Shown here one piece after another: positions 7,149-16,143 of a stretch of 19,751 nucleotides of DNA. The notes under the pieces were generated by a model. It saw nothing but the letters and a program-made list of their open reading frames with translations, did no database searches and was not told the origin of the DNA. Numbering within the stretch: position 1 is the stretch's first letter; every line of letters begins with the position of its first letter. The translations under genes and the position numbers were made by a program. Location: NCBI GenBank assembly GCA_902782475.1, contig CACZNR010000078.1, positions 1-19,751 on the forward strand, written 5' to 3'. This stretch comes from an uncultured Eubacteriales bacterium (GTDB lineage: Bacteria > Bacillota > Clostridia > Christensenellales > Christensenellaceae).

Positions 7149-7894
7149 TTCAGTGTAATGATCTCACATGGACCGTTGTCGGTTATCACAATGGTATTCT
7201 CATAATGACTTGCCAGACTTCCATCCGATGTTGAGGCTGTCCATTCATTTTCGGCTAATATCGTATCTTCTGCACCAAGTGTCAGCATTGGTTCAACGCA
7301 TATCACCAGGCCAGGTCTTAATACAGGTCCTTTTATCCTTGAAGTATAGTTTGGTACTTCCGGTTCTTCATGAAGGTCAGTGCCAAGACCATGTCCTGTA
7401 TATTCGCGGACTATGCCAAGTCCATTATCAAGTGCAACTTTTTCAACTCCTGCACTTATGTCATGGATCCTGTTTCCAGCAACTGCGTACTTTATCCCGT
7501 TAAAGAAAGATTCTTCTGTAAGTCTTATGAGCCTTGCAGCTTCTTCTGATATCTTTCCAACACCTACGGTCCTTGCCATATCTGAATGATATCCATGAAG
7601 ATATGCTCCGGTATCAAAAGTAACTATGTCGCCTTCTCTCAGTTTTCTTGGTCCTGGGATACCATGTACTATCTCTTCATTAATAGAGATGCATGCTGTT
7701 CCCGGGAAACCACCATATCCTTTGAAACCTGGCTTTGCGCCCTTGGAGATGATATACCTGTATGCGATATCATCCAGTTCCATAGTGGTTATTCCCGGTT
7801 CAACAGCCTTGACCATAAGATCGATCGCATCTATTGCAATAAGCGCAGCATCACGCATGCGCTTAATTTCATCTTTGGATTTTAAACTGATCAT
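7145..7894 (-). CDS. map: Type I methionine aminopeptidase
   Basis: Removes the initiator methionine from new proteins whose second residue is small. The 249-residue pita-bread peptidase shows the five metal ligands at D94 and D105 (TFDTGAYLHGYHSD), H168 (TGHGLG), E201 (VCVEP in type I enzymes, here ICVEP) and E232 (HYENTI), plus H77 in the IVHGIP substrate motif. No N-terminal zinc-finger extension is present. It starts 1 nt after the adk stop and overlaps the next gene by 4 nt, so the three genes are probably translated in a coupled way. Confidence 0.97.
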   Translation of the reverse strand: MISLKSKDEIKRMRDAALIAIDAIDLMVKAVEPGITTMELDDIAYRYIISKGAKPGFKGYGGFPGTACISINEEIVHGIPGPRKLREGDIVTFDTGAYLHGYHSDMARTVGVGKISEEAARLIRLTEESFFNGIKYAVAGNRIHDISAGVEKVALDNGLGIVREYTGHGLGTDLHEEPEVPNYTSRIKGPVLRPGLVICVEPMLTLGAEDTILAENEWTASTSDGSLASHYENTIVITDNGPCEIITLK

Positions 7895-7895
7895 A

Positions 7896-8510
7896 TTATC
7901 CCTTGATTATATCTGAAATGGCATCAACTTTAGTCTGGATATCACCGTTTGCATCGATATCATGAACGATACCTTTTACCCTGTAATAATCGATCAGTGG
8001 TGCTGTCTTCTTAAGATACTCATCATAACGAGTCCTGATGGTCTCTTCAGTATCATCTGCTCTTGTATAGAGCTCACCGCCACAATCTTCACAGGTGTCC
8101 TTGTGATACCAGCTTACGTTGTACACTTTACCGCAGTTTCTGCAGATCCTTCTTCCACCGATCCTCTCGATGATAACATCGATCGTTGTGGTGAGATTTA
8201 TGACTGCATCAATATGGGCAATCTTATCAAGAGCCTCAGCCTGTGCCACTGTTCTTGGAAATCCATCAAACATTATTCCTGCATCTGCATTCTCAAGTCT
8301 GTTCTTGACCATATCTATGATCAGATCATCAGGCACAAGCTTGCCACTCTCTATATATTCTTTTGCGATCTTTCCCAGTTCTGTTTCGTTCTTCATCTCT
8401 TCTCTGAGCATGTCGCCTGTTGAGAGATGATCCAGCCCTGAAGTCTTTTTCAGCTCAGCGGCTACTGTCCCTTTTCCTGCTCCTGGAGGTCCCAAAAAAA
8501 TCAAATTCAT
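7896..8510 (-). CDS. adk: Adenylate kinase (zinc-binding LID)
   Basis: Interconverts ATP + AMP and 2 ADP. P-loop GPPGAGKGT at 7-15, AMP-site motif FDGFPRT at 81-87, and LID-opening R120. The LID carries C123, C126, C140 and C143, the structural zinc site of Gram-positive long-form kinases. At 204 residues it is about 10 shorter than the 214-217 common in this class, with the C-terminal part somewhat trimmed; all catalytic motifs remain. It stands between secY (11 nt) and map (1 nt), the standard Firmicutes place. Confidence 0.97.
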   Translation of the reverse strand: MNLIFLGPPGAGKGTVAAELKKTSGLDHLSTGDMLREEMKNETELGKIAKEYIESGKLVPDDLIIDMVKNRLENADAGIMFDGFPRTVAQAEALDKIAHIDAVINLTTTIDVIIERIGGRRICRNCGKVYNVSWYHKDTCEDCGGELYTRADDTEETIRTRYDEYLKKTAPLIDYYRVKGIVHDIDANGDIQTKVDAISDIIKG

Positions 8511-8521
8511 ATTTTAACTCC

Positions 8522-9781
8522 TTAATTCAAGAAACCTTTGTAGTGTCTCATCATCATCTGTGCTTCAAGCAGCTGAGCTGTCTCAAGTGCTGTACTTACC
8601 ATAATGAGAAGTCCTGTAGCACTGAATGTAGATGTCAAAGAAGTTATCTTAGTGAAAAGTGTAGGTATAACTGCCAGTATAGCAAGGAATACGGCTCCAA
8701 ACAGAGTCAGCCTTACGAGTATCTTATTAAGATAATCTGATGTTGGCTTCCCTGCTCTGATTCCTGGTATGAATCCACCATACTGCTGTATATTCTTTGA
8801 TACATCTATCGGATTGAAAGCAATCTGAGAATAGAAATATGTGAAGAATATGATAAGCAGTGCATATATGATCGCATAGAGAATGCTTCCTGTACCAAGG
8901 AACCTTGTATACCAGGTATAGAAGGCACTGTTTGGCCAGAACTGTGCTATCATTGCTGGGAACTGAACAAATGTCATCGCAAAAATGATAGGCATTACTC
9001 CTGACTGGTTTACCTTGATCGGAATATATGTTGACTGACCGCCATACATCTTTCTTCCGACAACTCTCTTTGAATACTGAACAGGTACCCTTCTCTCTGC
9101 CTGATCAACAAAAGTGATAGCAGTGATGATGACCAATATACCTATTATTACAAGTATTATTCCAAGGATACTCAGTTCACCGTTTATAACTGCTGTAGCA
9201 AGTGATATCACCTGACTTGGTACCTGAGCTACGAGACCGGCAAAGATTATAAGAGAGATACCATTTCCGATACCTTTCTGATCTATCTGTTCTGCCAGCC
9301 ACATCATAAGTGCAGTACCTGCAGTCAAGCAAAGGAATATAGTAATATAGTTGAACAGATCTGTCGACTGAACAGCGCTGTCACCTAATCCCCAGATGAT
9401 ACCTATGGCCTGTATAAGACCTAATCCAACAGCAACATATCTGGTGATCTTACTGATCTTCTCCTGACCTTCTTCACCTTCCTTTGATAATCTTTCAAGG
9501 GCAGGTATAGCGATAGTTAGAAGATTCATAACGATAGAAGCATTCAAATATGGAGAGATGCCCAGTGCAAAAATGGACATGTTTTCAAGTCCTCCACCAG
9601 ACATCATATTCAAAAATTCTAACGCTGTATAACTTCCAACTCGCTCAGCAACGTATGCGGCATTGACTCCTGGAACAGGAATCGTGATGCCGATACGATA
9701 TACCAGAAGAATTAGAAGAGTGTATAAGATCTTCTTTCTTAAGTCTTCTATCTTCCATGCATTTGCCAGTGTTTTAAACAT
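8522..9781 (-). CDS. secY: Preprotein translocase subunit SecY
   Basis: Channel subunit of the SecYEG translocon, which moves unfolded preproteins across or into the membrane. The 419-residue protein has about ten hydrophobic segments (first near 17-33, last near 388-403). The plug/TM2 region lies about 60-90 (GGGLENMSIFALGISPYLNA at 62-81). The conserved cytoplasmic loop YGGFIPGIRAGKPT is at 334-347 and RVPVQY is at 231-236. It starts 2 nt after the rplO stop, and its AGAGGAGAT ribosome site lies inside the end of rplO, indicating coupling of translocon and ribosome synthesis. Confidence 0.98.
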   Translation of the reverse strand: MFKTLANAWKIEDLRKKILYTLLILLVYRIGITIPVPGVNAAYVAERVGSYTALEFLNMMSGGGLENMSIFALGISPYLNASIVMNLLTIAIPALERLSKEGEEGQEKISKITRYVAVGLGLIQAIGIIWGLGDSAVQSTDLFNYITIFLCLTAGTALMMWLAEQIDQKGIGNGISLIIFAGLVAQVPSQVISLATAVINGELSILGIILVIIGILVIITAITFVDQAERRVPVQYSKRVVGRKMYGGQSTYIPIKVNQSGVMPIIFAMTFVQFPAMIAQFWPNSAFYTWYTRFLGTGSILYAIIYALLIIFFTYFYSQIAFNPIDVSKNIQQYGGFIPGIRAGKPTSDYLNKILVRLTLFGAVFLAILAVIPTLFTKITSLTSTFSATGLLIMVSTALETAQLLEAQMMMRHYKGFLN

Positions 9782-9783
9782 TA

Positions 9784-10224
9784 TCAGATCTCCTCTGCAG
9801 TTCCGCCCGCATTCTCGATTTTCTCACGTGCTGCCTTTGTGAATTTCTTAGCCTTTACTGTGAGCTTGACATCGAGCTCTCCATCGCCTAAAACCTTAAG
9901 TCCATCATTTATCTTATTGATAAATCCGATCTCTTTCAGGAATTCAGCTGTGATCTCTGTTCCTTCTTCGAAAACGCTCAGCTCATCAACATTGATTGTT
10001 GTATACTGCTTAGCGAAAATGTTTGCAAATCCTCTCTTAGGGATTCTTCTTACGAGAGGCATCTGGCCGCCCTCAAATCCTGGACGAACTCCACCGCCAC
10101 TCCTTGCTTTCTGGCCCTTCTGGCCCTTACCAGATGTCTTGCCAAGACCTGATCCATTACCTCTTCCAAGTCTCTTCTTTGACTGTCTGGAACCAACAGC
10201 GGGTTGTAATTCATGTAATTTCAT
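9784..10224 (-). CDS. rplO: 50S ribosomal protein L15
   Basis: Late-assembling 50S protein that threads a long glycine/lysine-rich N-terminal arm into 23S rRNA. Diagnostic stretches are [20 protein letters not shown] (1-20), the [18 protein letters not shown] run that follows and [18 protein letters not shown] near residue 49. At 146 residues it has the family length. It lies 15 nt after rpmD, and its last codons hold the ribosome site of secY. Confidence 0.98.
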   Translation of the reverse strand: MKLHELQPAVGSRQSKKRLGRGNGSGLGKTSGKGQKGQKARSGGGVRPGFEGGQMPLVRRIPKRGFANIFAKQYTTINVDELSVFEEGTEITAEFLKEIGFINKINDGLKVLGDGELDVKLTVKAKKFTKAAREKIENAGGTAEEI

Positions 10225-10239
10225 CTTTACTACCCCTCC

Positions 10240-10416
10240 TTAAATTTCTTCAACTGTTACAAGGTGCTTAACCTTGAAGATCTGACCCTTGATGGCGTCA
10301 TTAGCTTCCTTGACAACAGTCTGTCCTGGTTTCTTCAGGCCTAAAGCATGAACTGTACCTATCTGATCCTTTGGGCATCCAATTGTACTCTTCTTTAAAG
10401 TAATCTTTAACTGCAT
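10240..10416 (-). CDS. rpmD: 50S ribosomal protein L30
   Basis: Small 50S protein of 58 residues, too short for usual ORF cut-offs. The sequence begins [20 protein letters not shown] and continues [15 protein letters not shown], the typical L30 signature (LKxS.IG....Q..TV.ALGL). A very strong ribosome site, AAGGAGGAC, lies about 7 nt before the ATG. It fills the conserved position between rpsE (13 nt) and rplO (15 nt). Confidence 0.97.
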   Translation of the reverse strand: MQLKITLKKSTIGCPKDQIGTVHALGLKKPGQTVVKEANDAIKGQIFKVKHLVTVEEI

Positions 10417-10429
10417 CGTGATGTCCTCC

Positions 10430-10921
10430 TTAGTCGATCTTTACGCCACGAAGACGTTCAACATCTGCTTTTGTCTTCAGCTGTGTAAGTCCTGCGATTG
10501 CAGCCTTAACTGTGTTTATAGGATTGTTTGATCCATATGACTTAGCACGGATATCCTTGATTCCTGCAAGTTCAAATACTGCACGTGCGTGGTTTCCGGC
10601 GATGACACCTGTTCCAGGAGCAGCAGGCATGATTACCAAATATCCCTTGCTGAACTTACCAATGATGTGATGAGGAATAGTTGTTCCTTCCATGCTGACT
10701 GTGATCATGTTGTGCTTAGCATTTTCTTCAGCTTTTCTGATTGCTTCAGGAATTTCAGCTGCTTTTCCTTGTCCACATCCAACATGTCCGTTTTCATCTC
10801 CAACAACTACAAGTGCTGAGAATCTCATGTTACGACCGCCTTTAACCGTCTTTGCAACACGGTTAACGGAAACAAGTCTTGTTTTTAAATCCAGTACACT
10901 GGCATCTATACGCTGTTGCAA
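10430..10921 (-). CDS. rpsE: 30S ribosomal protein S5
   Basis: 30S protein near the mRNA entry, involved in decoding accuracy and helicase activity. The N-terminal double-stranded-RNA-binding-like domain contains [20 protein letters not shown] (27-46). The C-terminal part holds [20 protein letters not shown] and [14 protein letters not shown]. At 163 residues it is a normal length. The start codon is TTG (TTG CAA CAG CGT), with GGAGG 8 nt upstream and no usable ATG nearby; the next residues IDASVLDLK match the family N-terminus. This is one of several non-ATG starts in the cluster. Confidence 0.96.
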   Translation of the reverse strand: MQQRIDASVLDLKTRLVSVNRVAKTVKGGRNMRFSALVVVGDENGHVGCGQGKAAEIPEAIRKAEENAKHNMITVSMEGTTIPHHIIGKFSKGYLVIMPAAPGTGVIAGNHARAVFELAGIKDIRAKSYGSNNPINTVKAAIAGLTQLKTKADVERLRGVKID

Positions 10922-10934
10922 CTTTCGTTCCTCC

Positions 10935-11303
10935 TTATAATTTTAATCCAGCTTCTCTGGCACCTTCAGCAAGAGCCTTTACTCTTCCATGATAGAGGAA
11001 TCCACCACGGTCGAAAACGACTTCTTCGATGTTGTTGCTCTGAGCAAGCTTTGCAATCTTCTCACCAACGGTCTTTGCTGCTTCAGTCTTTGTCATTTCT
11101 GCGATCTGAGCGCTGAGATCCTTATCAAGTGTGGAAGCTGCACATAATGTCTTATGAGCTTCGTCATCTATGATCTGAGCATAGATGTTGCTGTTGCTTC
11201 TGAATACTGCTAAACGAGGACGTTCAGGAGTTCCGTTAATCTTATTGCGGATTCTTTGATGACGCTTTTCACGTATATCTTTTTTGTTTATCTTAGAAAT
11301 CAT
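10935..11303 (-). CDS. rplR: 50S ribosomal protein L18
   Basis: 5S rRNA-binding protein of the central protuberance. The 122 residues include [20 protein letters not shown] (14-33), [14 protein letters not shown] and the C-terminal [20 protein letters not shown], all characteristic. It sits 15 nt after rplF and 13 nt before rpsE with good ribosome sites. It works with L5 to place 5S rRNA in the 50S subunit; rplE is in the same operon. Confidence 0.98.
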   Translation of the reverse strand: MISKINKKDIREKRHQRIRNKINGTPERPRLAVFRSNSNIYAQIIDDEAHKTLCAASTLDKDLSAQIAEMTKTEAAKTVGEKIAKLAQSNNIEEVVFDRGGFLYHGRVKALAEGAREAGLKL

Positions 11304-11318
11304 AATCTACGTTCCTCC

Positions 11319-11855
11319 TTACATTCCTGACTTGCCTTCCTTGATCACAACATGTTCATCTGTGTATCTGATGCCTTTGCCCTTATATGGCTCTGGTGAC
11401 TTGATATCTCTGATGTTGGCTGCGACCTGGCCGACAAGATGTTTGTCTAATCCCTTAACGATGACCTGGTTCGGGTTTGGAACTTCAAACTCGATACCAT
11501 CTGCAGGAGCTACCTCTACAGGATGTGTGAATCCAAGGTTGAACACGAGGTTCTTTCCCTGAAGCTGTACCCTGTATCCTACTCCTACTATATCAAGGGA
11601 TTTAGAATAACCTTCTGTAACACCATGGACCATGTTTGCTATCAAAGCTCTTGTAAGTCCATGAAGTGCTCTAATATTCTTCTCATCTGAGTCACGTGTG
11701 ACTGTGAGAGTTGTTCCCTCCAGCTTGATGCATACATCATTGCTGAAGCACTGCTTTAATTCACCCTTCGGTCCCTTTATTGTAACTTCGTTGCCATTAA
11801 CTTCGCACTGTACGTTAGCCGGAAGCTCGATAGGATGTCTACCAATTCTTGACAT
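11319..11855 (-). CDS. rplF: 50S ribosomal protein L6
   Basis: 50S protein at the base of the L7/L12 stalk near the factor-binding site; it contains two related alpha/beta domains. MSRIGRHPIELPANVQCEVN (1-20) opens the first and the C-terminal PEPYKGKGIRYTDEHVVIKE contains the conserved RNA-binding motif. The length of 178 residues is standard. It lies 31 nt after rpsH and 15 nt before rplR. Confidence 0.98.
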   Translation of the reverse strand: MSRIGRHPIELPANVQCEVNGNEVTIKGPKGELKQCFSNDVCIKLEGTTLTVTRDSDEKNIRALHGLTRALIANMVHGVTEGYSKSLDIVGVGYRVQLQGKNLVFNLGFTHPVEVAPADGIEFEVPNPNQVIVKGLDKHLVGQVAANIRDIKSPEPYKGKGIRYTDEHVVIKEGKSGM

Positions 11856-11886
11856 AATTGTTTACCTTTCCTTTCTTCACTCGAGC

Positions 11887-12285
11887 TTACCAGATGTAAG
11901 CTATGACTTCTCCGCCTACCTGATTCTTTCTAGCTTCTGAATCAGTGAGCAGACCTTTTGATGTTGAGATGATAGCGATTCCAAGTCCGTTAAGTACCTT
12001 CGGGATCTCATCCTTGCTTGCATAAATTCTTAATCCTGGCTTGCTGATTCTCTTCAGACCAGAGATTACATTCTCTCCATGAGGACCATACTTGAGGTCG
12101 ATCTTTATAGCACCCTGAATATTGTCTTCATCTATTTCAAAGCCTTTAATAAAGCCCTGATCTAACAAAATCTGTGCGATAGATACTTTCATCTTTGAAG
12201 CAGGAATTTCTACTGTTTCCTTCTTTGCTACCAGAGCATTTCTGATGCGAGTAAGCATATCGGCGATTGGATCTGTAACAGGCAT
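11887..12285 (-). CDS. rpsH: 30S ribosomal protein S8
   Basis: Primary 16S rRNA-binding protein for the central domain; in E. coli it is also the translational repressor of the spc operon. The sequence starts [20 protein letters not shown] and ends with [20 protein letters not shown] followed by VIAYIW. At 132 residues it is typical. It is 24 nt after rpsZ. I did not identify an E. coli-like S8 target around rplE in this window. Confidence 0.98.
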   Translation of the reverse strand: MPVTDPIADMLTRIRNALVAKKETVEIPASKMKVSIAQILLDQGFIKGFEIDEDNIQGAIKIDLKYGPHGENVISGLKRISKPGLRIYASKDEIPKVLNGLGIAIISTSKGLLTDSEARKNQVGGEVIAYIW

Positions 12286-12309
12286 TTCTTTCTCCTCCTT
12301 AATCTTGTC

Positions 12310-12495
12310 TTACCAGCTGGCTTTCTTAACGCCAGGGATCTGTCCCTTGTAAGCAAGTTCTCTGAAGCATACACGGCAAATTCCGTATTTTCTGAGAACA
12401 GAGTGTGGACGACCACAGATACGGCATCTTGTATAATTTCTTGTTGAAAATTTAGAGCCTTTCTGCTGCTTTAATATCATACTTTTCTTAGCCAC
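12310..12495 (-). CDS. rpsZ: 30S ribosomal protein S14, zinc type
   Basis: Head protein of the 30S subunit in its short, zinc-binding form (61 residues; also named rpsN). The zinc ligands are C24 and C27 (CRIC) and C40 and C43 (CRVC), and the product ends PGVKKASW, which is diagnostic. The start codon is GTG (GTG GCT AAG AAA), with AAGGAGG about 8 nt upstream. No zinc-free S14 paralogue is present in the window. It lies between rplE (13 nt) and rpsH (24 nt). Confidence 0.97.
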   Translation of the reverse strand: MAKKSMILKQQKGSKFSTRNYTRCRICGRPHSVLRKYGICRVCFRELAYKGQIPGVKKASW

Positions 12496-12508
12496 TTTCT
12501 GTTCCTCC

Positions 12509-13048
12509 TTACTTAATGAATGGCATTCCCATGAATGTCAGTAATTCGCGTGCTTCTTCATCAGTATGTGCTGTTGTTACGATTATGATATCCATACCAC
12601 GAATCTTATCAACCTTATCGAAGTCGATCTCAGGGAAAACAAGCTGTTCTCTGAGTCCTAAAGCATAGTTACCTCTTCCATCGAATGAGTTTGCTGAAAC
12701 TCCTCTGAAGTCTCTGATCCTTGGGATAACGATGTTGATAAGTTTGTCAACGAATTCATACATCCTGTCTCCACGGATAGTAACTTTTGCACCGACCTTC
12801 ATTCCTTCACGAACCTTGAAGTTAGCTACTGATTTTCTTGCGATAGTAACTACAGGCTTCTGTCCTGATATCTCTGTCAGTTCAGCAAGGGCGGATTCTA
12901 ATGCCTTTGGGTTATCCTTTACATCTCCCATACCCATATTGATGACTACTTTCTCAATCTTAGGTACTTGCATAACACTCTTATAAGCGAATTTTTCCAT
13001 CATTGCAGGAACTATTTCGTTTTTATATGTATCTTTGAGTCTTGGCAA
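12509..13048 (-). CDS. rplE: 50S ribosomal protein L5
   Basis: 5S rRNA-binding protein of the central protuberance that contacts the P-site tRNA. The 179 residues include [14 protein letters not shown] (29-42), [20 protein letters not shown] and the C-terminal [20 protein letters not shown]. The start codon is TTG (TTG CCA AGA CTC), reached by a GGGAGG ribosome site 8 nt upstream; the derived [12 protein letters not shown] agrees with the family start and no ATG does. It follows rplX by 20 nt. Confidence 0.97.
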   Translation of the reverse strand: MPRLKDTYKNEIVPAMMEKFAYKSVMQVPKIEKVVINMGMGDVKDNPKALESALAELTEISGQKPVVTIARKSVANFKVREGMKVGAKVTIRGDRMYEFVDKLINIVIPRIRDFRGVSANSFDGRGNYALGLREQLVFPEIDFDKVDKIRGMDIIIVTTAHTDEEARELLTFMGMPFIK

Positions 13049-13068
13049 TTTATTTTCCTCCCTTCCTA

Positions 13069-13389
13069 TTACTTAATGGTGTTTCCGCATTTCTTGCAAA
13101 CACGTACTTTCTCGCCATTATCTAAAACCTTTACTGAAACTCTTACGCCCTTGTCGCACTTATCACAGTAAAGCATTACATTTGATGCGTCGATATGAGC
13201 TTCTTTTCTGATAATACCGCCCTGGTTACCCTGGCCTGAAGGCTTTGTATGTCTTGCAACAATATTCACACCCTCAACGATAACCTTGTTTTCCTTTGGG
13301 GAAGCAACGAGGACCTTGCCCTTTTTGCCTTTGTCTTTCCCTGTAATAACTACTACGGTATCGTCTTTTTTAACATGTAATTTTGTCAT
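13069..13389 (-). CDS. rplX: 50S ribosomal protein L24 (with CxxC pairs)
   Basis: Early assembly initiator of the 50S subunit. The N-terminal KOW motif is at about 5-32 ([18 protein letters not shown] at 9-26). The C-terminal part holds two CxxC pairs, C75/C78 and C98/C101, a likely zinc ribbon seen in part of the L24 family. 106 residues is normal. It lies 18 nt after rplN and 20 nt before rplE in the invariant L14-L24-L5 order. Confidence 0.97.
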   Translation of the reverse strand: MTKLHVKKDDTVVVITGKDKGKKGKVLVASPKENKVIVEGVNIVARHTKPSGQGNQGGIIRKEAHIDASNVMLYCDKCDKGVRVSVKVLDNGEKVRVCKKCGNTIK

Positions 13390-13407
13390 CTTAAAGACCC
13401 CGCTTTC

Positions 13408-13776
13408 TTACAGTACTTCAGGAGACAGAGATGCGATCCTGATAAATCCTTCGTCTCTGACTTCTCTTGCTACAGGCCCAAAGATACGAGTTCCTCTAGG
13501 CTGTTTATTGTTGTCGATAATTACTGCAGCATTCTCATCAAACTTGATGTATGAGCCATCAGCTCTCTTTACACCGCTCTTTGATCTTACTATTACCGCT
13601 TTTACTACATCCTTCTTCTTAACAACTCCACCAGGTGTAGCTGTCTTGACTGAAGCGATTATTACATCACCGATATTTGCTGTCCTGCGCATTGAACCAC
13701 CAAGAACCTTAAAGCACTGGATAGTCTTAGCGCCGGAGTTGTCGGCAACCTTTAAATATGTTTGTGGTTGAATCAT
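13408..13776 (-). CDS. rplN: 50S ribosomal protein L14
   Basis: 50S interface protein that makes bridges to the 30S and is the docking site of the silencing factor RsfS. The first residues [20 protein letters not shown] and the later [20 protein letters not shown] and [16 protein letters not shown] are family hallmarks. The length of 122 residues is invariant in bacteria. It follows rpsQ by 20 nt and begins the classical spc block, without a visible separate promoter. Confidence 0.98.
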   Translation of the reverse strand: MIQPQTYLKVADNSGAKTIQCFKVLGGSMRRTANIGDVIIASVKTATPGGVVKKKDVVKAVIVRSKSGVKRADGSYIKFDENAAVIIDNNKQPRGTRIFGPVAREVRDEGFIRIASLSPEVL

Positions 13777-13796
13777 AGTTTACTCCTTCCTATCCA

Positions 13797-14060
13797 TTAT
13801 TTAGCTTTTTCAACTATTCTCAGTAATCTGAAATACTTATCTTTGCTATAGTGACGCGTTTCCATGATCTGAACTACATCGCCTACATTTGCCTCATTAT
13901 TCTCATCATGAACCTTGAATTTCTTTGAGTAATGAACAGCTTTCTTGTATAAAGGATGTTTCTTTACTTCACTTACGCGGACAACTATGGTCTTATCCAT
14001 TTTTGTACTTACTACTTCACCAACTCTTGTTTTACGAAGATTTCTTTCTTGTCCTTCCAT
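13797..14060 (-). CDS. rpsQ: 30S ribosomal protein S17
   Basis: Primary 16S rRNA-binding protein with an OB fold in the 30S body. The 87 residues contain [20 protein letters not shown] (6-25), [14 protein letters not shown] and the closing [20 protein letters not shown]. The order L29-S17-L14 is conserved. It follows rpmC by 21 nt. The ATG is preceded by an AAGGAGA type site. Confidence 0.97.
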   Translation of the reverse strand: MEGQERNLRKTRVGEVVSTKMDKTIVVRVSEVKKHPLYKKAVHYSKKFKVHDENNEANVGDVVQIMETRHYSKDKYFRLLRIVEKAK

Positions 14061-14081
14061 AAATAGATTCTCCTTTCATAC

Positions 14082-14285
14082 TTATTTGTTTGCGATATTG
14101 AGTTCACGTTCTCTGAGAACTGTCTTAACGCGTGCTATATCCTTCTTAATGTCCCTGATGCTTACAGGATTTCCAAGCTGGCCTGTTGCCTTCTGGAAAC
14201 GCAGGTTGAAGAACTCTTCCTTGAGATCGACTAATTTCTTGTTTAATTCTTCGACCGACATATCTCTTAATTCATTAGCCTTCAA
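14082..14285 (-). CDS. rpmC: 50S ribosomal protein L29
   Basis: Small helical protein at the peptide exit tunnel, part of the docking surface for trigger factor and SRP. I choose the TTG at 14285: it gives a 67-residue protein starting [14 protein letters not shown], which matches clostridial L29, with AGGTGG about 8 nt upstream. Two GTG codons at 14297 and 14294 are in frame and would add three or four residues (MVSKL..), but they would lie within that ribosome site. The gene overlaps the end of rplP by 11 nt with the chosen start. The [20 protein letters not shown] motif identifies the family. Confidence 0.95.
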   Translation of the reverse strand: MKANELRDMSVEELNKKLVDLKEEFFNLRFQKATGQLGNPVSIRDIKKDIARVKTVLRERELNIANK

Positions 14286-14718
14286 CTTGCTCACCACCTT
14301 CTGCTATAGTTTCTTCTTTCTTAACAAACTTGCACTTGATCGGAAGTTTGTTTGAAGCCAGTCTCAGGGCTTCTCTTGCTGTCTCTTCAGGAACTCCGGC
14401 GATCTCGAAAAGTACTCTTCCTGGCTTAACTACTGCTACCCAGTATTCAGGAGCACCCTTACCACTTCCCATACGGGTCTCTGCCGGTTTCTGTGTTACA
14501 GGCTTATCAGGGAAGATCTTGATCCATACCTGACCGCCTCTTCTTGTGTAACGTGTCATTGCAACACGGGCTGCCTCTATCTGATTGCTTGTAATCCATG
14601 AAGGCTGTAGAGCAACCAGTCCGTACTCTCCGTATGAAACGAAGTTGCCACGCTGAGCCTTGCCCTTCATACGACCTCTAAACACTCTTCTGTGTTTAAC
14701 TCTCTTTGGCATTAACAT
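14275..14718 (-). CDS. rplP: 50S ribosomal protein L16
   Basis: 50S protein near the A site, needed late in assembly. The start is set at the ATG at 14718, giving [20 protein letters not shown], the conserved clostridial N-terminus; an upstream ATG at 14766 would add 16 acidic, unconserved residues. GGAGGT lies 7 nt before the chosen start. The 147-residue product contains [20 protein letters not shown] near residues 81-100. It overlaps the end of rpsC by 23 nt and rpmC by 11 nt, so the rpsC-rplP-rpmC junctions are among the tightest of the operon. Confidence 0.96.
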   Translation of the reverse strand: MLMPKRVKHRRVFRGRMKGKAQRGNFVSYGEYGLVALQPSWITSNQIEAARVAMTRYTRRGGQVWIKIFPDKPVTQKPAETRMGSGKGAPEYWVAVVKPGRVLFEIAGVPEETAREALRLASNKLPIKCKFVKKEETIAEGGEQVEG

Positions 14719-15427
14719 GGCGCCTACCTCCTTCTCTCTGTCTTCTTTCTCTTCTTGGCTGCTCATTTACTGTATTCTGAGCTTTATCCTTTAATGGGCT
14801 CTGAAGGATCTCTCCCTTGTATGTCCATACCTTGATACCAAGTTTTCCGTATGTTGTATCAGCTTCTGCAAAACCATAGTCGATATCAGCTCTGATTGTC
14901 TGAAGCGGGATGCTTCCTTCATGATACTGCTCAGCTCTTGCTATATCAGCTCCGCCAAGTCTACCACCTACCATGACCTTGATTCCCTTCAGGCCGCCTC
15001 TCATACCACGTCCGATGACCTGCTTCATAGCTCTTCTGAAAGATATTCTTCTTTCGAGCTGCTGAGCAACGTTCTCAGCTATGAGCTGTGCATCGAGATC
15101 AGGCTTCTTAACTTCTACAACGTTGAGAACAACGCTCTTTCCTGTGAGTTTAAGAAGATCAGCCCTGAGAGCTTCCATTCCAACGCCCTTCTGTCCGATA
15201 ACCATACCAGGCTTAGCTGTGTAGATTGTGACAGATACCTTGTTTGCGGCTCTTTCGATCTCTATTCTTGAGATACCAGCTTCATAGTGCTTCTTCTTAA
15301 CGAATTCTCTGATCTTATAATCTTCGTATATAAAATCTGCAAACTGTCCTTTTTTAGCCATCCATCTGGAGTCCCAATCCTTCATGACTCCGACTCTGAA
15401 ACCGTTAGGATTAACTTTTTGGCCCAT
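14696..15427 (-). CDS. rpsC: 30S ribosomal protein S3
   Basis: 30S protein at the mRNA entry channel with a type 2 KH domain. [20 protein letters not shown] (1-20) and the GQKG loop (78-81) are diagnostic, followed by [20 protein letters not shown]. At 243 residues it is longer than the roughly 210-220 of many species because of a basic, arginine-rich tail (about 219-243). That tail contains the rplP ribosome site and overlaps the rplP start by 23 nt, so its sequence is partly shaped by the needs of the next gene. It starts 2 nt after rplV. Confidence 0.97.
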   Translation of the reverse strand: MGQKVNPNGFRVGVMKDWDSRWMAKKGQFADFIYEDYKIREFVKKKHYEAGISRIEIERAANKVSVTIYTAKPGMVIGQKGVGMEALRADLLKLTGKSVVLNVVEVKKPDLDAQLIAENVAQQLERRISFRRAMKQVIGRGMRGGLKGIKVMVGGRLGGADIARAEQYHEGSIPLQTIRADIDYGFAEADTTYGKLGIKVWTYKGEILQSPLKDKAQNTVNEQPRRERRQREGGRRHVNAKES

Positions 15428-15429
15428 TC

Positions 15430-15822
15430 TTATCCCTCCTTAACCTCATCAAGAATTATTGTAATGTGACTGCTTCTCTTCAGCTGAGGCATTGCTCTAC
15501 CTCTAGATCCAGCTTGATAACGTTTAAGTGTTGGGCCCTGATCTACATAAGTCTCTGCAACGTAGAGATTATCTCTATTCAATTCCAGATTGTTCTCAGC
15601 ATTTGCTACAGCGCTGTTCAACAGTTTGAGAACTGGTTCTGATGCTGCCTTAGGAGTGTTCATGATTATAGCCTTAGCTTCTCTGACGCTCTTACCGCGG
15701 ATCAGATTGATCAATAATCTAACTTTTGTCGGAGAAATTCTGATATACTTTGCTACTGCCTTAGGACGTCTGTCTTTATTCTCGATCCTTCTGGCAGACT
15801 TTTCTCTTACTCTTGTTGCCAT
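15430..15822 (-). CDS. rplV: 50S ribosomal protein L22
   Basis: 50S protein whose extended beta-hairpin lines the exit tunnel and shapes the macrolide site. [20 protein letters not shown] (26-45) and the hairpin [20 protein letters not shown] (from about residue 96) are clear. The 130-residue length includes an N-terminal basic extension of about 20 residues before the core, found in related clostridia. No deletion or duplication is evident in the tunnel hairpin. It sits 19 nt after rpsS, and its last codons carry the ribosome site of rpsC. Confidence 0.97.
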   Translation of the reverse strand: MATRVREKSARRIENKDRRPKAVAKYIRISPTKVRLLINLIRGKSVREAKAIIMNTPKAASEPVLKLLNSAVANAENNLELNRDNLYVAETYVDQGPTLKRYQAGSRGRAMPQLKRSSHITIILDEVKEG

Positions 15823-15841
15823 CTTTCATTCTCCTCCGTTA

Positions 15842-16111
15842 TTATTTCTTCTTATCTCCGGCGTGTCCTCTGAATGTCCTTGTAGGAGCGAACTCGCCTA
15901 ATTTGTGTCCAACCATGTCTTCAGTAACATATACTGGAACGAACTTTCTACCATCGTGCACAGCGATTGTATGTGATACCATCTGTGGGAATATTGTAGA
16001 AGCTCTTGACCATGTTCTTAAAACCTTTTTTTCGTTTGTTTCGTTCATTTGTTCAATACGAGCCAAAAGCTTCGCATGGACAAAAGGTCCTTTTTTAACC
16101 GATCTGCTCAT
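15842..16111 (-). CDS. rpsS: 30S ribosomal protein S19
   Basis: 30S head protein that binds S13 and contacts the A-site finger of 23S r[23 protein letters not shown] (1-20), [20 protein letters not shown] and the terminal [20 protein letters not shown] are family signatures. The 89 residues are normal. It follows rplB by 32 nt and precedes rplV by 19 nt. Confidence 0.98.
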   Translation of the reverse strand: MSRSVKKGPFVHAKLLARIEQMNETNEKKVLRTWSRASTIFPQMVSHTIAVHDGRKFVPVYVTEDMVGHKLGEFAPTRTFRGHAGDKKK

Positions 16112-16143
16112 TTATTATCTCCTTCCTCGCTTATGCTAGTAGA

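Noticed and set aside
12228..12416. 62-codon minus-strand frame across the rpsZ-rpsH junction
   Set aside because: It overlaps both genes in another frame and its product resembles no protein; S14 and S8 explain the DNA fully.
13286..13771. 161-codon plus-strand open frame opposite rplX/rplN
   Set aside because: Antisense to two conserved ribosomal protein genes; no family features.
14719..14766. Upstream ATG giving a 163-residue L16
   Set aside because: The 16 added residues are acidic, lie inside rpsC and do not match L16; the ATG at 14718 has a well-spaced GGAGGT and the conserved N-terminus.
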